Part shown: positions 61,548 to 64,000 of the stretch, piece after piece
How positions within the stretch are numbered: position 1 is the stretch's first letter
Layout of the letters: each line of letters opens with the position of its first letter
Assembly: GCA_002336105.1 (NCBI GenBank)
Contig: DDEQ01000015.1
Location: forward strand, 29,699-93,698
From: Chthonomonas sp. UBA1950
GTDB lineage: Bacteria; Armatimonadota; Fimbriimonadia; Fimbriimonadales; Fimbriimonadaceae
Direction of reading: 5' to 3'
DNA length: 64,000 nucleotides
Made by a program: the position numbers and the translations under genes
Notes under the pieces: model-generated
The model's database searches: none
Told to the model about the DNA's origin: nothing
The model's input: the letters and a program-made list of their open reading frames with translations, nothing else

Positions 61548-62168
61548 TCAGGTTCGGTTTAGAACCGTCGATTCACCGTCTTTGATAAGTACAGGTAATC
61601 CATCCTTATCCAGAACAATCGATAGCAATTTGCTGCCTTGTTTCGACCGCAGATGGAAACCATCGGCTTGTTTTCCAAGATACTGAATGTCAGTAACTTC
61701 CCATGCTTCTGAGTCAATGTTAAAGGTGAAACATTTGACGGTTTGCCCAACCTTGGGCATGTCACGGATGAACCAAAACTCCGCGAGATTTGCTGATGAA
61801 TTCGCCCCGACCAGGTCAAAGCTCTTAACACGTCGGGCTCCGTTTGTCTCCGAAGTCACAGTCGCTTTGTTTGGGCTGAACTCAACAATCTTTTGAGTCC
61901 ATTTGTGATCGGGGGTGACAATGCGTTGAACTTTACGAACGGGATGCCCGTGCGGATCAAATGTCGAGGTTGTCCTTATCTCGATGTCACCGGTCTTTCC
62001 GTACAACCTCACCACCAGTTCGAGCATTTTCTTGCCGTCTTGCTGGATTCGCTGTGAGACACGAGCCGTACCAACTTGCTGTCCGCCTCTCCCAACCTTC
62101 AAATTCACTTGAGCAGACGAAACGCAGACACCTAGCGTGAGACCCAGAACAAAGACTCGCCTCACCAC
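61548..62168 (-). CDS. Secreted protein, tandem paralogue A
   Basis: The 206 residues have a leader (RVFVLGLTLGVCVSS) and a beta-rich domain related to the next gene's product: both have a FEVF/LKVG start, G-x-x-x-GTA early, AEFWFIRDMPKVG near 127 and KLLSIVLDKDGLPVLIKDG at the end. The layout resembles DUF3108-like periplasmic proteins. It overlaps paralogue B by 7 bases. Confidence 0.6.
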   Translation of the reverse strand: MVRRVFVLGLTLGVCVSSAQVNLKVGRGGQQVGTARVSQRIQQDGKKMLELVVRLYGKTGDIEIRTTSTFDPHGHPVRKVQRIVTPDHKWTQKIVEFSPNKATVTSETNGARRVKSFDLVGANSSANLAEFWFIRDMPKVGQTVKCFTFNIDSEAWEVTDIQYLGKQADGFHLRSKQGSKLLSIVLDKDGLPVLIKDGESTVLNRT

Positions 62169-62815
62169 TTTCTTTCCATCCTAAACGATCCCGACTCTAT
62201 TTTTAGCAGCTGCCCTTTGTTATCGAGCCAGAAAGAACTGGTACGACCACGTTTGACTTGTGCAATCAGATTGCCTTGAACGGTCTTTCCGCCGGTTGTA
62301 ACAGGACGCTTTCCCACAAATGTCGTCTTAGTCAAGAGCCACTGGCCAGTCCCGGCATCGAACGTATAGAACTCGTTCCAAGTTCCAGGGCTCGGATTCG
62401 CATTAATAAACCAGTATTCGCTGAGATCTCTGCGTTTTCCCTTCTTAGGAAATGGCACCGTTTTTTGGCCCGTCTGTTTCGGAGTTTTACCAATAACTTT
62501 GGCGGTGCCTTTCGAGTCAATCGTGACGTTGATCGTTGAAACGACTTGCTTCCCGTTCTCGAGCGTTGGCGAAGACGAAAAGAGAACCGTCTGTTGCCCC
62601 AAACGATCAACCGTAGACGCCTCCAAAATTGTAAAGTTGCCGATATTCGTTTCGATCAGCGTAGTCTTTGACTTCGGATTCAGTTTGACGGTGTATTTTG
62701 CCGTACCGATCTTCTTTCCGTTCTGAAAAACCTCAAACATGGTTTGAGCCCGGCTGATAACAGACAACCCAAACACAACAGTCAGAAATAAGAAACGCAA
62801 TTGGTTCGTCGGCAT
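62162..62815 (-). CDS. Secreted protein, tandem paralogue B
   Basis: The 217 residues have a leader (LRFLFLTVVFGLSVISRA), then FEVFQNGKKIGTAKYTVKL, SEYWFINANPSPGTWNEF near 132 and SSFWLDNKGQLLKIESG near the end, matching paralogue A at the same positions. The pair probably arose by tandem duplication. Upstream by 8 bases is galE. Confidence 0.6.
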   Translation of the reverse strand: MPTNQLRFLFLTVVFGLSVISRAQTMFEVFQNGKKIGTAKYTVKLNPKSKTTLIETNIGNFTILEASTVDRLGQQTVLFSSSPTLENGKQVVSTINVTIDSKGTAKVIGKTPKQTGQKTVPFPKKGKRRDLSEYWFINANPSPGTWNEFYTFDAGTGQWLLTKTTFVGKRPVTTGGKTVQGNLIAQVKRGRTSSFWLDNKGQLLKIESGSFRMERKW

Positions 62816-62823
62816 CGCAGATA

Positions 62824-63816
62824 TTAACCTCGGTCGTCGTATCCCTTAGGGTGCCTTTCATGCCATGTCCACGCATGGCGGATAATCGTTTCTAGATCGG
62901 GGTATTTCGGTTGCCAGCCCCATGCCTTCCGGATGGCATCAGAGCCTGCAATTAACCGAGCCGGGTCGCCAGGGCGCCGATCCGCGTCTTCGGCAGGAAC
63001 GGGGTATCCGGTTGCTTTTTCGACTGCATCTAGGACCTCGCGAATAGAGAATCCGACGCCATTGCCCAAGTTGTATTGTCGCGAATCACCGCCCGCACGA
63101 AGATGCTCGACGGCCGCCAGATGCGCTGTTGCTAGGTCGCAAACGTGGATATAGTCGCGAATACAGGTCCCATCCGGCGTCTCGTAGTCTGTCCCAAAAA
63201 CTTTGAGCGATGGCCGTCTTCCCATCGCAGCGGCAATTGCGAGCGGAACCAAATGCTCTTCTGGTGCATGATCCTCGCCGATATCGCCATCTGGATGGGC
63301 TCCACTTGCATTGAAGTATCGAAGACAGACACTCTTGAAACCATATCCGGTGTCATAGTCGCGCAGGATCTTTTCCACCGCCAGTTTCGAATCGCCGTAC
63401 GGACTGGTGGGAACCTTAGGATGAGCCTCGTCAATCGGAACGTAATGCGGCTCGCCATAAACCGCGGCCGTCGAGCTAAATACGAGTTTGTTGATGCCAT
63501 GCTCGCGCATGGTTTGAACCAGGTTCAGGACCCCGGTCGTGTTGTTGTCCCAATACTTGTATGGTTCGCGAACGCTCTCGCCTACCGAAATGTAGGCTGC
63601 AAAGTGCATGACCACATCGATGTTGGGGTTTGCCTCGAAAACGGCTTTCAGGTCAGCTTTAGATCTTAGGTCACCGATGACCAGAGGCGCATCACCGATT
63701 GCGGCTTTATGCCCGTTTTCGATATTGTCGAAAACTAAGAACGGCAGTCCGTTCTCCTTAAGAAGTCGCACCATGTGCGAACCGATGTATCCAGCTCCAC
63801 CGATAACCAGAATCAT
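62824..63816 (-). CDS. galE: UDP-glucose 4-epimerase
   Basis: GalE interconverts UDP-glucose and UDP-galactose with bound NAD. The 330-residue short-chain dehydrogenase has VIGGAGYIGSHMVRLL at the N-terminus, SSTAAVYGEPHYV near 118 and the catalytic YGDSKLAVEK (Tyr-x3-Lys) near 141-150. RYFNASGAHPDGDIGEDH near 165 follows. It probably supplies galactose for cell-surface polysaccharides. Confidence 0.93.
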   Translation of the reverse strand: MILVIGGAGYIGSHMVRLLKENGLPFLVFDNIENGHKAAIGDAPLVIGDLRSKADLKAVFEANPNIDVVMHFAAYISVGESVREPYKYWDNNTTGVLNLVQTMREHGINKLVFSSTAAVYGEPHYVPIDEAHPKVPTSPYGDSKLAVEKILRDYDTGYGFKSVCLRYFNASGAHPDGDIGEDHAPEEHLVPLAIAAAMGRRPSLKVFGTDYETPDGTCIRDYIHVCDLATAHLAAVEHLRAGGDSRQYNLGNGVGFSIREVLDAVEKATGYPVPAEDADRRPGDPARLIAGSDAIRKAWGWQPKYPDLETIIRHAWTWHERHPKGYDDRG

Positions 63817-63848
63817 GCAACTAGGCTACCTTTCGGCACCGCTAGCAA

Positions 63849-64000
63849 CTACAGCTTGAGCTTAAAGAGAACAACTTCGAGCATTTTCAGCGCATAGCTA
63901 ATTGCGACAACGAAGAACACTGCCAGCAGTCCTTCAACAAACACAGTTGGTGCCTGGAAGTTATTATTCGTAATTGTCGCCTGGTTGACGCCTTTGGTGA
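63849..64000 (-). CDS. Partial membrane protein (C-terminal 50 residues)
   Basis: The reading frame enters from the right edge and ends at a TAG at 63849-63851. It encodes a hydrophobic helix (VFVEGLLAVFFVVAISYALKM) and a basic end (LFKLKL). The size and helix suggest the C-terminus of a multi-helix transporter, possibly CstA-like, but the fragment is too short for assignment. Confidence 0.5.
   Translation of the reverse strand, partial: TKGVNQATITNNNFQAPTVFVEGLLAVFFVVAISYALKMLEVVLFKLKL

Overview
The window is a 64 kb stretch of bacterial chromosome with about 50% GC and very dense coding on both strands. Many genes are coupled by 4-8 base overlaps (ATGA, GTGA, TTGA). No rRNA, tRNA, CRISPR array or intact insertion sequence was seen. 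The gene content points to a free-living, diderm, aerobic or microaerobic heterotroph. It includes cytochrome bd oxidase, a fused SecDF, RpoN, a Wza-like polysaccharide exporter, and DUF4127, DUF1343/NamZ, beta-helix/PA14 and DGHVKLV-tailed secreted proteins. This mix suggests Armatimonadota, perhaps Fimbriimonadia, but that is an inference from family content and not from a phylogenetic marker.

Layout. 0-3.1 kb: two small proteins, then cydAB. 3.2-4.4 kb: a regulator/nucleotidyltransferase pair of AbiE type with a broken second gene. 4.5-8.3 kb: hisC-DAHP synthase, a Met-rich secreted protein, and prfB with its programmed frameshift. 8.4-13 kb: a secreted subtilase, a secreted Xaa-Pro peptidase, and a PadR/membrane protein pair. 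13-17.3 kb: hipBA with phased operators, then the information-processing block ffs (SRP RNA)-dnaX-ybaB-recR on the minus strand. 17.4-19.4 kb: a three-gene phage-like cassette and a poorly explained gap. 19.4-28.3 kb: sugar/methyl transferases, argH, a beta-helix/PA14 protein coupled to queE, and DUF4127. 28.3-35.2 kb: acs, a TrmB regulator, a cytochrome c maturation cluster (ccmA, ccmB, ccmC-like, and a tiny ccmD-like gene), and an ECF sigma/anti-sigma pair. 35.3-43.9 kb: a large glycoside hydrolase, an STN-domain glycine-rich protein, rsmI, a polysaccharide export protein, an ABC ATPase, an oxidoreductase, a phosphatase and plsC. 43.9-44.9 kb: a zeta-like kinase cassette with two small genes. 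44.9-64 kb: GT4, MFS, secDF, polA, rpoN, a muramidase, purH, secreted proteins and galE.

Most genes are housekeeping. The accessory material is three toxin-antitoxin-like loci (AbiE-like, HipBA, zeta-like) and the phage-like cassette. Regulatory structure is unusually readable: the prfB recoding site, several perfect inverted repeats next to regulator genes, a 15-bp stem enclosing the ECF sigma start codon, and terminators that overlap coding sequence at convergent gene ends. Two genes (nucleotidyltransferase and SGNH hydrolase) are broken by one-base indels in A-runs, so sequencing error must be excluded before calling them pseudogenes.
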